In this document: piece after piece, positions 1 to 9,303 of the stretch
Layout: each line of letters begins with the position of its first letter
How positions within the stretch are numbered: position 1 is the stretch's first letter
The notes under the pieces: model-generated
Databases searched by the model: none
What the model was told of the DNA's origin: nothing
The model's input: the letters and a program-made list of their open reading frames with translations, nothing else
Assembly (NCBI GenBank): GCA_963662815.2
Contig: CAXXWA010000020.1
Coordinates: forward strand, 248,001-312,000
DNA length: 64,000 nt
Origin: JAPPHA01 sp963662815
GTDB lineage: Bacteria; Pseudomonadota; Alphaproteobacteria; Rhodobacterales; Rhodobacteraceae
Direction: 5' to 3'
Position numbers and translations under genes: made by a program

Positions 1-180
1 CCGGTAGTCGTCCGGCTCGAGCCGGCTCCGCCCGAGTCCTATCACGCGCGCCGTGTGCGGCATCTGCCCGGCTGTCATGCGCCGGTAAAGGCCGGGCAGG
101 ATCTTTCGCCGCGCGAGATCGCCCGTGGCGCCAAAGACCACGAGGTCGAACGCTTCGACCGGGATTGTCTTCGCTACCAT
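1..180 (-). CDS. zwf: Glucose-6-phosphate dehydrogenase, N-terminal part (cut by window edge)
   Basis: The minus strand opens with ATG at 180 and reads without a stop to the window edge. The peptide contains DLVVFGATGDLARRKILP followed by LYRRMTAG and VIGLGRS, which is the NADP-binding Rossmann start (GxxGDL) of glucose-6-phosphate dehydrogenase, the first enzyme of the oxidative pentose phosphate and Entner-Doudoroff routes. Only the first 60 residues are inside the window; catalytic residues lie outside. It is transcribed away from the DprA/HAD cluster, so its promoter should lie just above 180. Family assignment is firm; the specific isozyme cannot be judged. Confidence 0.9.
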   Translation of the reverse strand, partial: MVAKTIPVEAFDLVVFGATGDLARRKILPGLYRRMTAGQMPHTARVIGLGRSRLEPDDYR

Positions 181-892
181 CGGATACCTGCACTGACTGC
201 CTTCCGGGGCCATTTGCAATGCGTGGCGCCGCCGCGCAAGGGGGAACCGGGCCGTCGCGAGGAAGTTCACACGCTGATTCCGATTGATTTGTCTTGACGT
301 CGGGCATCCCCGCGTTGCCTGCGCTTCCTGGCGTGACCGGCAGGTTCATTGGACGTTTCGCAGCGGAAGCGCGATGCTCCGGGCACGACGAGTCGCGAAT
401 GCTTGGCGTCCTTCATTTTCGCCGGGAGGCTCGCGGCGGGTTTTCACTTTCCGAGGCAGAGATTCACCGGGCGAAGCTTGAGGAGTGTCCGCTTCGGGAT
501 TCTCCAATGACGAGCATCGCGATCGCGTCGACGGAAGGGCTGCGGCCTGTGCCATGATGTGACCTTTCGGGGCTTGCGGCCAGGATTGGCAGCGAGGAAG
601 AACAGCGCCTTCACGTGCTGGCCGCGCGACTTCTTCTTCCGGACGAAAGCAATCCGATTTCCGGAGCGCGCGTCAGAAGTTGGACAGTTTATCGCAGCAC
701 TAACGTTGGTTGCCTGTCGCCACCTGACATTGGCTCGGCTTCCGGCACCGCGATCCTTCGTCTGGAGCGAAAGGCGCTATCGAGCGGTCGCCGGCCGCAG
801 TCCAGCCGGAACCGTCCGAAATCACGGTGCCATCGCCAGCCGCATATCCCGGAAGAAACGAACGGTATCGTCGATTCGAAGATGGACGTGGA
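181..892. other. Intergenic, no gene recognised
   Basis: About 710 bases between the zwf start and the stop of the HAD gene. Several open frames exist on both strands but none resembles a known family or has a convincing ribosome binding site. The zwf promoter must lie at its left end. Confidence 0.6.
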
Positions 893-1393
893 CTACAGCA
901 CATCGACGAGGAACTCCCTCTTCTTCTCAACCGACATGAACAGGTGATCGGGTTTCCATGCTTCGAGACAGCGAGTGTTTGCCAATCCCCATCCCGCCCC
1001 AATTGCCGTCACCCCGGCCGCGCGGGAGGCTTCCTTGTCCTCGGGCTGGATTCTGACATGGAAGGCGTCGCCCGGCATCGCGCCGGCACTTCGCACGGCC
1101 AAGAGAAGAGCCTCGGGATCGGGCTTCCATCTCCTTGCCGGGTGACAGCCAAGCACGATTTCGATCGGCCATTTGTACTGCTTGAAAATGAACCGGGGAA
1201 CCATGTCCGGGCTCTTCGTGGCGATCGCAAGCGTCACGTCATTGGCGTCGAGTTCCCGGATGAGCTCATGAATTCCGTTATACGCCTCCAGCCTTGGCGC
1301 CTGGATCATGACAGACCTCCGGCGCTTCGCCGCGCGAAGCGCCTCCACCGATTGCGTGTCGACGAGCGTAAGGTCGAAGTCGAAAATGACCAT
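893..1393 (-). CDS. HAD-superfamily hydrolase linked to DprA
   Basis: A 166-residue protein starting MVIFDFDLTLVDTQSVEAL, which carries HAD motif I (DFDLTLVDT, nucleophile and acid/base Asp at about residues 5 and 7). Motif II is probably IATKSPD near residue 60, and the lysine motif is WKPDPEALL near residue 89. Motif IV, normally GDxxxD, is weak here (GDAFHVRIQPEDKEASRAAG), so loop chemistry may be altered. The gene starts 2 bases after the dprA stop, so the two are almost certainly cotranscribed and translationally coupled. HAD enzymes usually remove phosphate from small molecules; the substrate cannot be read from sequence. Together with the broken phosphoribosyltransferase upstream this forms a PRTase-DprA-HAD set. 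Confidence 0.75.
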   Translation of the reverse strand: MVIFDFDLTLVDTQSVEALRAAKRRRSVMIQAPRLEAYNGIHELIRELDANDVTLAIATKSPDMVPRFIFKQYKWPIEIVLGCHPARRWKPDPEALLLAVRSAGAMPGDAFHVRIQPEDKEASRAAGVTAIGAGWGLANTRCLEAWKPDHLFMSVEKKREFLVDVL

Positions 1394-1394
1394 G

Positions 1395-2408
1395 TCAGAG
1401 CGCGAGCGACATCTGCTCCTCGCCGGCGTCTTCGTCCGACTCGGCGCGCGATTCCTGGATCGCGACCCGCGCCAGGCTTTTCAGGAACCGTTCGAGCGCG
1501 TCGCCGTCCCGAATCGGACTCGCGCAGCCTTCTTCCATGAGTTGCCGGTTGCCTTTTGCCATGTCCTCCGAGCGGAATCGCTCCGGGTGATCGATGCACG
1601 CTAGCGCTCGGCCTTGGTCCCGAGCGAAACGGACTGTGTGCATGGTGCCGCCCATGATATCGGTCTCGACGACCAGTACGCCGACGGACAGCCCGCTCTG
1701 TATCCGGTTGCGCTCGGCGAACGCCGAACGCACCGGGCTGGTTCCCACGGGGCATTCGCTCGCCAGGCAACCTCCGTTCTCCAGCAGTCGCTCCGCGAGC
1801 CCACGGTTGGCCGCCGGGTAGACCTTGTCGAGGCCATGCGCCAACACTGCCACGCCGACGCCCCTTCCCTCGAGACAGCCGTAATGGGCATGCGTGTCGC
1901 ATCCACGTGCAAGGCCGCTCACGATCGCGAACCCCGCTTCTGCCGCAGTCTGTCCCGATCTCTGCGCCACCTCTCTCCCGTACGACGTAGGTTCGCGAGT
2001 TCCCACGATCGCCAGACTCCGAAACGCATGCAGCACTTCCATTCTTCCCTTCACGAACAGCACGGCCGGCGGGTCGGGAATCATTCGAAGAAGCGCCGGG
2101 TACCCATCGTCGTGAAATGAGAACGCGCGAATGCCGAGCTCCCTGCCTTTCGCCAGCTGGTCCTCGCTCTTCCTCCAGGCATCGGCCAGATCGATGGACC
2201 TGACCGCAGCCAAATTTGCCTGGGCCATGCCGCGCATCAGCGCCTCGCGGCAACTCTCGGAGCCTGTTTCGATCATCGGCGCTTCGACGATCTGCAAGGC
2301 CTTCGCTCTCCCCACTCCCTTCAGCTTCATCAGCGAAAGAAGGGAGCGCGCGTTCGACGACACCGCTTTGCTCGATGGTTCAGGATACGACTTCGCAAGC
2401 ATACTCAT
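1395..2408 (-). CDS. DprA/Smf-like Rossmann-fold protein
   Basis: The core carries the DprA signature: LAIVGTREPTSYG, SGLARGCDTHAHYG, VLAHGLDKVYPAANRGLA, and AERNRIQSGLSVGVLVVET followed by GGTMHT. Classic DprA loads RecA on single-stranded DNA during transformation. This copy ends soon after the Rossmann domain and lacks the usual C-terminal winged helix, so it may be an operon-specific paralogue rather than the competence protein. The N-terminus has a short helical segment (LMKLKGVGRAKALQIV) like a helix-hairpin-helix. I place the start at ATG 2408 because it overlaps the upstream PRTase stop as ATGA; the frame is open upstream to 2441. The HAD gene follows 2 bases downstream. Confidence 0.8.
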   Translation of the reverse strand: MSMLAKSYPEPSSKAVSSNARSLLSLMKLKGVGRAKALQIVEAPMIETGSESCREALMRGMAQANLAAVRSIDLADAWRKSEDQLAKGRELGIRAFSFHDDGYPALLRMIPDPPAVLFVKGRMEVLHAFRSLAIVGTREPTSYGREVAQRSGQTAAEAGFAIVSGLARGCDTHAHYGCLEGRGVGVAVLAHGLDKVYPAANRGLAERLLENGGCLASECPVGTSPVRSAFAERNRIQSGLSVGVLVVETDIMGGTMHTVRFARDQGRALACIDHPERFRSEDMAKGNRQLMEEGCASPIRDGDALERFLKSLARVAIQESRAESDEDAGEEQMSLAL

Positions 2409-3051
2409 CCCGCTTCGCCTTCTTTCCATTTCCGCGCCCACTTCTCAGGAACATGGTCGTTCGAGAGTTCGCGGCCGATCCTCTCCTTGTGGCAAGCGAC
2501 CCGCTCCGTCTTGCACAGACCGATACCATAGACGCTAACGCTCGGAATTGCCCGAGAATGGCATGAACGAGGTACGACAGCGTGTTTCCGGTCTTTATGA
2601 AATCGTCGAACTCCAAATCGTTGTCCGTCCGCCTGATCTTCCGGGACCGGAATTTGCCGCGTCGAGAATCTCTCGCCTGCGATCCGCCAAGACGTATCTG
2701 CGCAGGGGGTCGTGCGCTGTCTTCCTGACCGCGTTTCCCACAAACTTGGCATTCGCGACCTGTGCGCAATACAGCGTCGGAAGCCACAGTACGCCATTCT
2801 CTGATGAAATCGTCTCGCGCGACGACGGCGCGGGAACGAACGCTGTCGTCGTGGCGTCCAGCCCAAGATTCCGCACAAGTCGAGGAACGGCACTTCTCGT
2901 AAGCCCGGCATCGCCGCGCAGCGCCTTGCGCCCCTTGCTCGAAAAGATTGAAGCGTTTCGTCCGTTCATTGCCAGAATCGTCGGTGAAGCGGCAGCAGAT
3001 CGTGAATGCCCGCGTCAGCCGGAATTCCTGATCCAGATCGTCGAAGGCCAT
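2405..3051 (-). pseudogene. Phosphoribosyltransferase-like gene broken by about three frameshifts
   Basis: No single frame encodes the protein, but consecutive pieces read in order on the minus strand. The start is MAFDDLDQEFRLTRAFTICC (ATG 3051). A middle piece with SAVPRLVRNLGLDATTTAFV follows in another frame, then LEFDDFIKTGNTLSYLVHA, which resembles the PRPP-binding loop of phosphoribosyltransferases. The last piece is CKTERVACHKERIG followed by LSNDHVPEKWARKWKEGEAG, ending at 2405. Shifts fall near 2935, 2640 and 2540. The last frame ends in an ATGA overlap with dprA, so the original operon order PRTase-dprA-HAD is clear. Either the gene has decayed or the consensus has several indel errors; three independent shifts favour decay. 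Confidence 0.65.
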
Positions 3052-3316
3052 AGGACAACCGTTCGCGCCAGCCGGAGACTCTAAACCACGAGGGCAATCG
3101 CTCAAGCGCTTGACTGGTAAGGAAAACCCGACAGTCGGTCTGTTCGACGTGCGCAACGCTGGGTTGCCCGATATTGAAGTCTTCCAGAACCAGCGCGGGA
3201 GGGTCCTGGCTACTCCGGCTTCCGACGAACTATTCGCGGAACCTCCGGAATACCGTGTGTCCCGCGCGCAAATGATCTATTCATCACGCGCCCGACGTAT
3301 GCCGAGGCTTCAAGGA

Positions 3317-4279
3317 ATGAACGACCAGACCATCATCCGTCAGCAACCCGAGCCCTTGGGCAAGTTCGCGCATCGCGACTTCACGGCCAACGGGGAACCG
3401 CGTGCGCGCGTCCACCTGCTCGGCCTGAAGACGCTCTGGTTCAACACAGGAACCCTTTGCAACGTGAGCTGCGTCAACTGCTACATCGGGAGTTCTCCTA
3501 CGAACGACAGTCTCGTCTACATCTCGGCGAAGGAGGTGCAGAGCTACCTGGACGAGATTTCCCGGTTGAACTGGCGGATCGAGGACATCGGATTCACGGG
3601 CGGCGAGCCATTCATGAATCCCGAAATCATCGACATGGCAGATGCGTGCCTCTCGCGCGCCTTCCGGGTCCTTGTCCTCACCAATGCCATGCGTCCGATG
3701 ATGCGCGCGCGCGTTAGAGACGGGCTGGTTCAATTGCACAAGGCCTACGGCGACCGTTTGACGATTCGCGTGTCACTCGATCACTACCTGAGCAAATGCC
3801 ATGATTCGCTGCGCGGACGGGGCAGCTTCGACGTCGCGCTGGAAGGGATGAACTGGCTGCAGCGGGCGGGCATCAGGACGACCGTGGCCGGCCGAACGAT
3901 TTGGGGAGAAACCGAGAGCGAACTCCGGTCCGGCTTTGCGGCTTTGTATGCAGCGAACGGGTTCGGCATCGACGCGTGGGATCCAGCGCTGACAGTGCTC
4001 TTTCCGGAAATGGACGAGACGTTGGAAGTGCCGGAAATCTCAACCGGCTGCTGGAAGGCGCTTGGCAAGTCACCCGGCGACGTCATGTGCGCGCGCTCCC
4101 GCATGGTGGTCAAGCGCAAGGGTTCCGAGGCCCCGGTCGTCGTGGCGTGCACCCTTCTTCCCCATGAGGACGAATTCGAACTCGGCGGCACGCTGGAGGA
4201 AGCGGCGCGACCGGTTCACCTCAATCACCCTCACTGCTCTCGATTCTGCGTGCTCGGCGGCGCCTCCTGCTCGGCCTGA
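3317..4279 (+). CDS. Radical SAM domain protein
   Basis: The motif CNVSCVNCYI about 50 residues from the chosen start matches the CxxxCxxC cluster of radical SAM enzymes, which bind a [4Fe-4S] cluster and cleave S-adenosylmethionine. It is followed by IGFTGGEPFMNPEII (the GGE SAM-binding motif) and LVLTNAM. Several cysteines occur near the C-terminus (CWKALG, VMCARS, VVACTLLP, HCSRFCVLGGASCSA) and could ligate an auxiliary cluster. The frame is open from 3110; I prefer ATG 3317 because homology-like sequence starts after it, with a weak GAGG 9 bases upstream. The gene diverges from the PRTase-dprA-HAD set and converges on aroB, with 7 bases between stops. The substrate is unknown. Confidence 0.75.
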   Translation: MNDQTIIRQQPEPLGKFAHRDFTANGEPRARVHLLGLKTLWFNTGTLCNVSCVNCYIGSSPTNDSLVYISAKEVQSYLDEISRLNWRIEDIGFTGGEPFMNPEIIDMADACLSRAFRVLVLTNAMRPMMRARVRDGLVQLHKAYGDRLTIRVSLDHYLSKCHDSLRGRGSFDVALEGMNWLQRAGIRTTVAGRTIWGETESELRSGFAALYAANGFGIDAWDPALTVLFPEMDETLEVPEISTGCWKALGKSPGDVMCARSRMVVKRKGSEAPVVVACTLLPHEDEFELGGTLEEAARPVHLNHPHCSRFCVLGGASCSA

Positions 4280-4286
4280 AAGGCCG

Positions 4287-5399
4287 TCAACGCCCGGCCG
4301 CGGCGCGCACGAGGATCGACCTTACGGTATCCAGTTCCACGGCGTCTTCCACATATGCCTTGCCAATGCCGCGCGCGAGCACGAACCTGTTGCGGCCGGC
4401 GCGGACCTTCTTGTCCTGCAGCATGAACGACATGAGCGCATCCGGCCCCGGCAGCTCACCGGGTATGTCCGCAAGACTCGATCTCATTCCCATGCTCGCG
4501 AAGTGCCGTCGCGCGCGGGCCGCGTCTTCGGCAGGGCAAACGCCGAGCTCCACCGAAAGATCAAACGCTAGGCCGCATCCGATCGCGACCGCCTCGCCGT
4601 GGAGGAGGCGCTCGGAATAACCCGTCGCGGCTTCGAGCGCATGGCCGAACGTGTGGCCGAGATTCAAGAGCGCGCGGTCGCCTGTCTCGAACTCGTCGCG
4701 CCGGACGATTTCCGCCTTCATCTCGCAGGACCGGCGGACAGCGCGGGCAAGGGCCTGGGAATCACCGGCGAGCAGCCGTTCCCCATTTTCTTCCAGCCAG
4801 GCAAAGAACTCCACGTCGTCGATCAGGCCATACTTTGCGACCTCCCCGTAACCAGACAGGAAATCGCGCCTTGGAAGACTGTCGAGGGTGCGCGTGTCGG
4901 CCAGCACGAGGACGGGCTGATGGAAGGCGCCGATCAGGTTCTTGCCGTGCGGAGAATTGATTCCCGTCTTGCCACCGACCGAACTGTCGACCTGAGCCAG
5001 AAGCGTCGTCGGAATTTGGATCAGCCGCACGCCGCGTCTCGTAATGGCGGCCGCGAATCCGGCTAGGTCGCCGACAACTCCGCCTCCGAGCGCCACAATC
5101 GCGTCTTCGCGTTCGATTTTCCGTTCGAGCAGCCAGTCCACGATGCGGCCGAGCGAGGCCCAAGACTTGCTGAGTTCGCCCGCCCGGACCGCCATGCTCG
5201 CACACCGGATGCCATGGGACTCAAGGGACGCGGCAAGCGGGGCGAGGAAGCGCTCGCCGACGGTCTCGTCAGTGACAATGTCAACGCGGGGACGGGCCAG
5301 ATACGGCACGAACAGGCTTCCTGCCGAGCCGATGAGGTCGGCGCCGACAAGAATGTCGTACGACCGCGGGCCAAGTTCGACGCGGATGCTATCCGGCAT
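4287..5399 (-). CDS. aroB: 3-dehydroquinate synthase
   Basis: A 370-residue protein from ATG 5399, close to the normal family length. It converts DAHP to 3-dehydroquinate, the second step of the shikimate pathway, in the cytoplasm. Visible motifs are the NAD-binding ALGGGVVGDLAGFAA, IPTTLLAQVDSSVGGKTGIN, and the metal-ligand segments SGYGEVAKYG (Glu), NLGHTFGHALE (His) and LLHGEAVAIG (His). The open frame extends upstream to 5579, but that extension is not family-like, and ATG 5399 has a purine-rich GAAGGGAAGAG leader. It lies downstream of aroK on the same strand, the usual alphaproteobacterial aroK-aroB pair, with 219 bases between them. Confidence 0.96.
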   Translation of the reverse strand: MPDSIRVELGPRSYDILVGADLIGSAGSLFVPYLARPRVDIVTDETVGERFLAPLAASLESHGIRCASMAVRAGELSKSWASLGRIVDWLLERKIEREDAIVALGGGVVGDLAGFAAAITRRGVRLIQIPTTLLAQVDSSVGGKTGINSPHGKNLIGAFHQPVLVLADTRTLDSLPRRDFLSGYGEVAKYGLIDDVEFFAWLEENGERLLAGDSQALARAVRRSCEMKAEIVRRDEFETGDRALLNLGHTFGHALEAATGYSERLLHGEAVAIGCGLAFDLSVELGVCPAEDAARARRHFASMGMRSSLADIPGELPGPDALMSFMLQDKKVRAGRNRFVLARGIGKAYVEDAVELDTVRSILVRAAAGR

Positions 5400-5618
5400 G
5401 AGGCTCTTCCCTTCTCCGGATCGTCGCCTTACCGGATGTCCTGTCACGGCGCCCTCGCCTTGAACAAACGGAACGCGAATCCCTCCTGACAGCGTCCTGG
5501 AAGGCGCAGACGATGCGCGCGGAAATGACACGAATGCAGCCGCGCGCGCAAGCGTTCCGGACATGCAGCGTCCGAGCACGCCGCCGCCGCGACGCTGTCT
5601 CCAGCACTGTTCGTCCCG

Positions 5619-6167
5619 TCACGCAGGGCGGACGCCGCTTCCGGCCGACGACGCAAGCGCGGAAACGACTCGGTCGGCCATGTCCTGCACGGTAGTGTCG
5701 TTGTCCGAGGGCACGCGGACGGAGGCCAGCGCATAGGCGGGTCGCCTTTCGCCCAGCAACCGTTCGAGTTCGGACCGGGGATCGTCCACCAGAAGCAGGG
5801 GTCGCTTGGTCTTCCCGCTGACCCGTTCCCAAAGAGTGTCGATGGACGCATCAATCCAGACCGACGTAGCGTGGCGGTGGATGATCGACCGGTTGCGGGG
5901 GCTTACGAACGCGCCACCGCCGGTCGCGACTACGGCCGGGGTCCCTCCGAGAAGCTTCTCCAGCGTTTCGGTTTCCATCTTCCTGAACGCCGCCTCGCCG
6001 CAAGTCTCGAAAATTCCGGCTATGGACAGTCCGACGGAATCCTCAAGCACCACGTCAGTATCGTGAAACGGGACAAACAGGCGGTTCGCCACAACGCGCC
6101 CGACCGCTGACTTGCCCGATCCCATGATGCCCACGAATGCGATCGGCCTGTTCACGACATATCGCAT
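5619..6167 (-). CDS. aroK: Shikimate kinase
   Basis: A 182-residue protein that phosphorylates shikimate at O3 using ATP. The P-loop is GIMGSGKS at residues 13-20, the shikimate-binding HDTD at 35-38, and the substrate motif ATGGGAFV near residue 80; the LID region has KTKRPLL. I chose ATG 6167 rather than the upstream in-frame start at 6185 because it has a near-perfect Shine-Dalgarno. It is the first gene of the aroK-aroB unit. In related genomes a small membrane gene and xerD lie immediately divergent; here that partner is displaced to 10911 by about 4.7 kb of inserted material. Confidence 0.95.
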   Translation of the reverse strand: MRYVVNRPIAFVGIMGSGKSAVGRVVANRLFVPFHDTDVVLEDSVGLSIAGIFETCGEAAFRKMETETLEKLLGGTPAVVATGGGAFVSPRNRSIIHRHATSVWIDASIDTLWERVSGKTKRPLLLVDDPRSELERLLGERRPAYALASVRVPSDNDTTVQDMADRVVSALASSAGSGVRPA

Positions 6168-7370
6168 GAATCCTCCTTCCGGCACGTGAGTATTTCAGGT
6201 TCCCGGAAGGATGTTTCGACCGGAAGTTCGAATGAAAACATGCTCAACGCTGAACCGCTTCCCCGGGCTCGCCGAATCTCTATCATGCTCGCGTTGCAGT
6301 CTGAACTCCGCCGCTGCCGGACGGCCCGAACGCGCGGGAATGCCGATCGCATCCCGAAAGATACCACAAGTTGCAGACAAGTCATGTTCGGAATGCCGGC
6401 GGTCAATCCCCGCCGCTCGCGGCAGCGCGCTGTCGCCTGGAGGACGCCGGATTGTCGGGAATCGGTTCCGGCATTCGATGCGAGCTTGTCGCGCCGCAGT
6501 ATCGGACAGGTGGTCGAGAGTCTGCAGCGTTCGCGATGACGACGCGCTTGAAGGTGCTTCGAATGGAGAGCCCGGGTCATCAGGAGACCGTCCACGCGCA
6601 TGGCATGCGCCGTAACGGCAGGATGGCGCCTGGCGCACATGCGTCAGGCAACAACCTTTCCGCCCCTGGTCCGGGTGGCGCTTCGCAACGGCGTCGGGGA
6701 AGTGGCGATGCGAGGTGCGCTCGCGTGCGGGGTTCCGGTTGCAAGGGCCGCGGGCTTCCCCGGGGCAACGATGGCCGCATCTGCCGGGGCGGGCAACTTC
6801 GTTTTCTCCGCATCTTCAAGTTGCTCCAGTCCCGTTCGCGCTTGCGGAAGATCGAAGAATTCGGGAAACATCACTATCAATCGCCTGCGAGTCCGCCGAA
6901 AGGCGCAATTCGAAATTGCCCCGCATTCACGGAAGGCACCGCTTGTCTTGCAGTCGTCCGCAGTACTGGACACGCGCGGCGGAGTTCGACCGTCGCTCGA
7001 CAACAAGTATCCGGCCGGGCCGCGAGAAACTCCGCATCGACCGATTGCGGGAACTCGGTGGTTCGTCGATACGCACGCCGAGAGTGCCGCCTTCCGGTCG
7101 CGAGAAACATGCCTGAAGACATCTTGGGAGGGCGGTGCGGAGCGTTCGAGGCGGAGGCCGAAATGCATCCCGACGGACGCAGGTATCCTGTTGGATGCGA
7201 TTCACCGCCGGACATGAGAGACGAGCCTTGCAGCTACAAAGCGCTGCATGCCGTTCCGCTCGCATCGGCGGCAACCGACACGGTCGTTGCAAATGCTTGT
7301 TCGCAAGGCCCGATTGATCTGCACGCGTTGCGAAGGCACTTTCTCCAAAACCTTTCTGAAGGGACTGCCC
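6168..7370. other. Intergenic, probably decayed insert; no gene recognised
   Basis: About 1.2 kb between divergent aroK and the enolase-superfamily gene. Long open frames occur on both strands, as expected in GC-rich DNA, but none resembles a protein family. This is the left part of the foreign block that separates aroK from the small membrane gene and xerD. The aroK promoter should be in its first 150 bases. Confidence 0.55.
6171..6178 (-). promoter_or_regulatory. Strong ribosome binding site of aroK
   Basis: On the minus strand AAGGAGGA lies 3 bases before ATG 6167 (core AGGAGG about 4-5 bases upstream). It decides between this start and the upstream in-frame codon at 6185. Confidence 0.8.
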
Positions 7371-8474
7371 ATGAAAATCTCCGCACTCAACGTCTACCAG
7401 GTGGACCTGCCGCTGAAAGAAGGGCGCTATAACTGGTCCAATGACAACTTCGTAGAGGTCTTCGACAGCACGGTTCTTGAAGTCGTTACGGACGAGGGCC
7501 TCAAGGGTTATGCCGAGTGCTGCCCCCTGGGTTCGGCATATCTGCCGGCCTTCGCGCTGGGCGTCCGCGCAGGCCTGACTGAACTGGCGCCGCATCTCCT
7601 CGGGCTGGATCCCCTCAACATCGGCGCGATCAATAGGACCATGGATGCGGCCCTGCGCGGCCATCCCTACGCCAAGGCGCCTGTAGACATTTGCTGTTGG
7701 GACCTGCTGGGCAAGGCCACGGGCCTGCCTGTCTACGCGCTGCTGGGCGGCGCAGCACAGGACGACGTCGTACTATACCGTGCGATCTCTCAGGAGGAGC
7801 CCGACGTCATGGCCAGGAAGGTCGAAGGCTACGCCGCCGAGGGATACACGAGGTTCCAGCTCAAGGTCGGGGGCGATGCCAGAGACGACATCGAGCGCAT
7901 CCACGCGGCGCGATCGGTTCTGAAACCCTCGGACCTGCTGGTCGCCGATGCCAACACCGGCTGGACCCGGCACGAAGCAACGCGGGTCGTCGGCGCGGTT
8001 TCGTCTCTGGACATCTACATTGAACAACCCTGCCTGACCTATGAGGAGAGCGTCTCGATCCGCCGACGCACGTCTCTGCCCTTCGTGCTTGACGAGGTAA
8101 TCGACACGCCGAACACGCTCGTGCGCGGAATCGCCGAAGATGCGATGGACGCGATAAACCTGAAAATCTCGAAAGTTGGGGGCATGACCAACGCCAAGCT
8201 GATGCGCGACCTGTGCGTCCTGCATGGCATCCCGATGATAATCGAGGATACCTGGGGCGGGGACATCGCCACTGCCGCGATCGCCCACCTCGCTCGGTCG
8301 ACGCCTGCGGAACTCACATTCTCGGCGACTGACTTCAACAGCTACGGCACCGTAGACATCGCGAAGGGCGCGCCTCGGAGGGACAACGGCCGGATGACCG
8401 CCCCCGACCGGCCAGGACTTGGCGTCACGCCGATCTTCGACGCGCTCGGCGACCCAGTCGCCAGTTACTGTTGA
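7371..8474 (+). CDS. Enolase-superfamily dehydratase, cis-3-hydroxy-L-proline dehydratase-like
   Basis: A 367-residue mandelate racemase/muconate lactonizing enzyme-type protein. The barrel carries catalytic lysine K165 (RFQLKVGGD), metal ligands D193 (VADANTGW), E218 (YIEQPCLT) and D241 (FVLDEVID), and the second lysine K265 (NLKISKVGG). This two-lysine arrangement suits proton abstraction from either face. The wording around these motifs recalls cis-3-hydroxyproline dehydratases and hydroxyproline-betaine epimerases, so a role in hydroxyproline catabolism is inferred. The start ATG 7371 has GAAGGGA 6 bases upstream; the frame is open from 7248. No pathway neighbour is present, so it stands alone inside the aroK-xerD insert. 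Confidence 0.85.
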   Translation: MKISALNVYQVDLPLKEGRYNWSNDNFVEVFDSTVLEVVTDEGLKGYAECCPLGSAYLPAFALGVRAGLTELAPHLLGLDPLNIGAINRTMDAALRGHPYAKAPVDICCWDLLGKATGLPVYALLGGAAQDDVVLYRAISQEEPDVMARKVEGYAAEGYTRFQLKVGGDARDDIERIHAARSVLKPSDLLVADANTGWTRHEATRVVGAVSSLDIYIEQPCLTYEESVSIRRRTSLPFVLDEVIDTPNTLVRGIAEDAMDAINLKISKVGGMTNAKLMRDLCVLHGIPMIIEDTWGGDIATAAIAHLARSTPAELTFSATDFNSYGTVDIAKGAPRRDNGRMTAPDRPGLGVTPIFDALGDPVASYC

Positions 8475-8956
8475 TGATTCACCTCGCACAGGACAGGACC
8501 ATCCTTGTGATCATCGGCGCGCCCGGAGTCGGGACGCGACGTGACGGCGGGCGGCGTCCCGCAGCCGCCGGGCAAAACACCGCAGGCGCGGCCCGGCATT
8601 GCATCCTGCGTCCACGTCCCGCCCGACTCGGTTCCGAACGGGCCGCGCATTGCATGGTTCGCCTTGTGAACAAGGCTAGTGCCACGCTATCGCTCCGAAC
8701 CTGATGGGGCGGCAGGCCGAACGCGGCTTCGTCGGAAGGAACTGCCGCATTCCGGCATGTGTCAATTCCATATTGCGATCACGCACGTAATCGCGCCAGG
8801 GAAGCAAAATCGGCGGTCGGTGCGGGAGAACATTGCCGCGGAGGGACTCCGCTGAGGCTACGGGGACACACTCTGCATGTTTGGACCGGATTTGTTCACG
8901 GAGGGGAGCATGACAATTGACTTGCTCGAACAGCTTTAGGAACAAATCGCAGTGGT
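8475..8956. other. Intergenic with a short copy of an ISKra4-end-like sequence
   Basis: No gene recognised. Around 8746-8776 a stretch ending CATGTGTCAATTCCAT matches, with one mismatch over about 31 bases, the sequence at 10807-10837 just after the ISKra4 transposase remnant. It is probably a second relic of the same element's end. Confidence 0.5.
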
Positions 8957-8983
8957 GCGGCCCTGCTTGCTTGGCAGGGCCGC
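8957..8983 (-). terminator. Hairpin terminator of the small coiled-coil gene
   Basis: A perfect 10-bp inverted repeat (GCGGCCCTGC and GCAGGGCCGC) with a 7-base loop lies 5 bases beyond the minus-strand stop at 8989 and is followed by a weakly T-rich tail (GATTTGTT). It supports a real minus-strand transcription unit here. Confidence 0.65.
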
Positions 8984-8988
8984 CCGAG

Positions 8989-9303
8989 TCAGCCGGGCCA
9001 GCGAATTAGGACACCGAGAACGGTCACTCCCGCTACAATCAGGCCACCGATTGTCAGAATGATGCGCATTTCCCGATTGGCGGCTTCTTCCGACCGCCTC
9101 GCATTGTCGGCTGCGAGCATTGCGATATCAGTTTTGTATTCAGCCTGCATAGTTTTCATGCGCTCCTCTTGGACGGCGACGGCCGTTTCCAGAGCAGCGT
9201 TTTTCTTCTCCAGACCGACAATGCGCGTGTCGTCAGAATCCGGGTCGATCTCCTGTCTGCTGGTGCTTTTCGGAAGTTGCGGGCCGGTTTGGACACCGGC
9301 TTA
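8989..9303 (-). CDS. Small coiled-coil plus C-terminal membrane protein (start uncertain, possibly truncated)
   Basis: The minus-strand frame ending at 8989 reads as a charged helical segment (GLEKKNAALETAVAVQEERM, then KTMQAEYKTDI and ADNARRSEEAANREM), followed by one hydrophobic helix (IILTIGGLIVAGVTVLGVLI) and RWPG. This looks like a tail-anchored or bitopic coiled-coil protein. The first ATG is at 9160 (56 residues), but the coiled coil begins before it, back to an in-frame TAA at 9303-9301. Beyond that stop the same frame continues with MSSSTSYVMVSSTSGEVQSA, so an ancestral longer gene may have been interrupted. A strong hairpin follows the stop codon. No family recognised; it is too short to have been picked up by a simple length filter. 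Confidence 0.5.

Noticed and set aside
1306..2253. 315-codon minus-strand frame overlapping dprA
   Set aside because: Out-of-frame shadow of dprA, low-complexity Arg/Gly-rich composition.
6371..7432. 353-codon plus-strand frame before the dehydratase gene
   Set aside because: No family motifs, overlaps other equally long frames on both strands, and runs past the clear start of the dehydratase in another frame.
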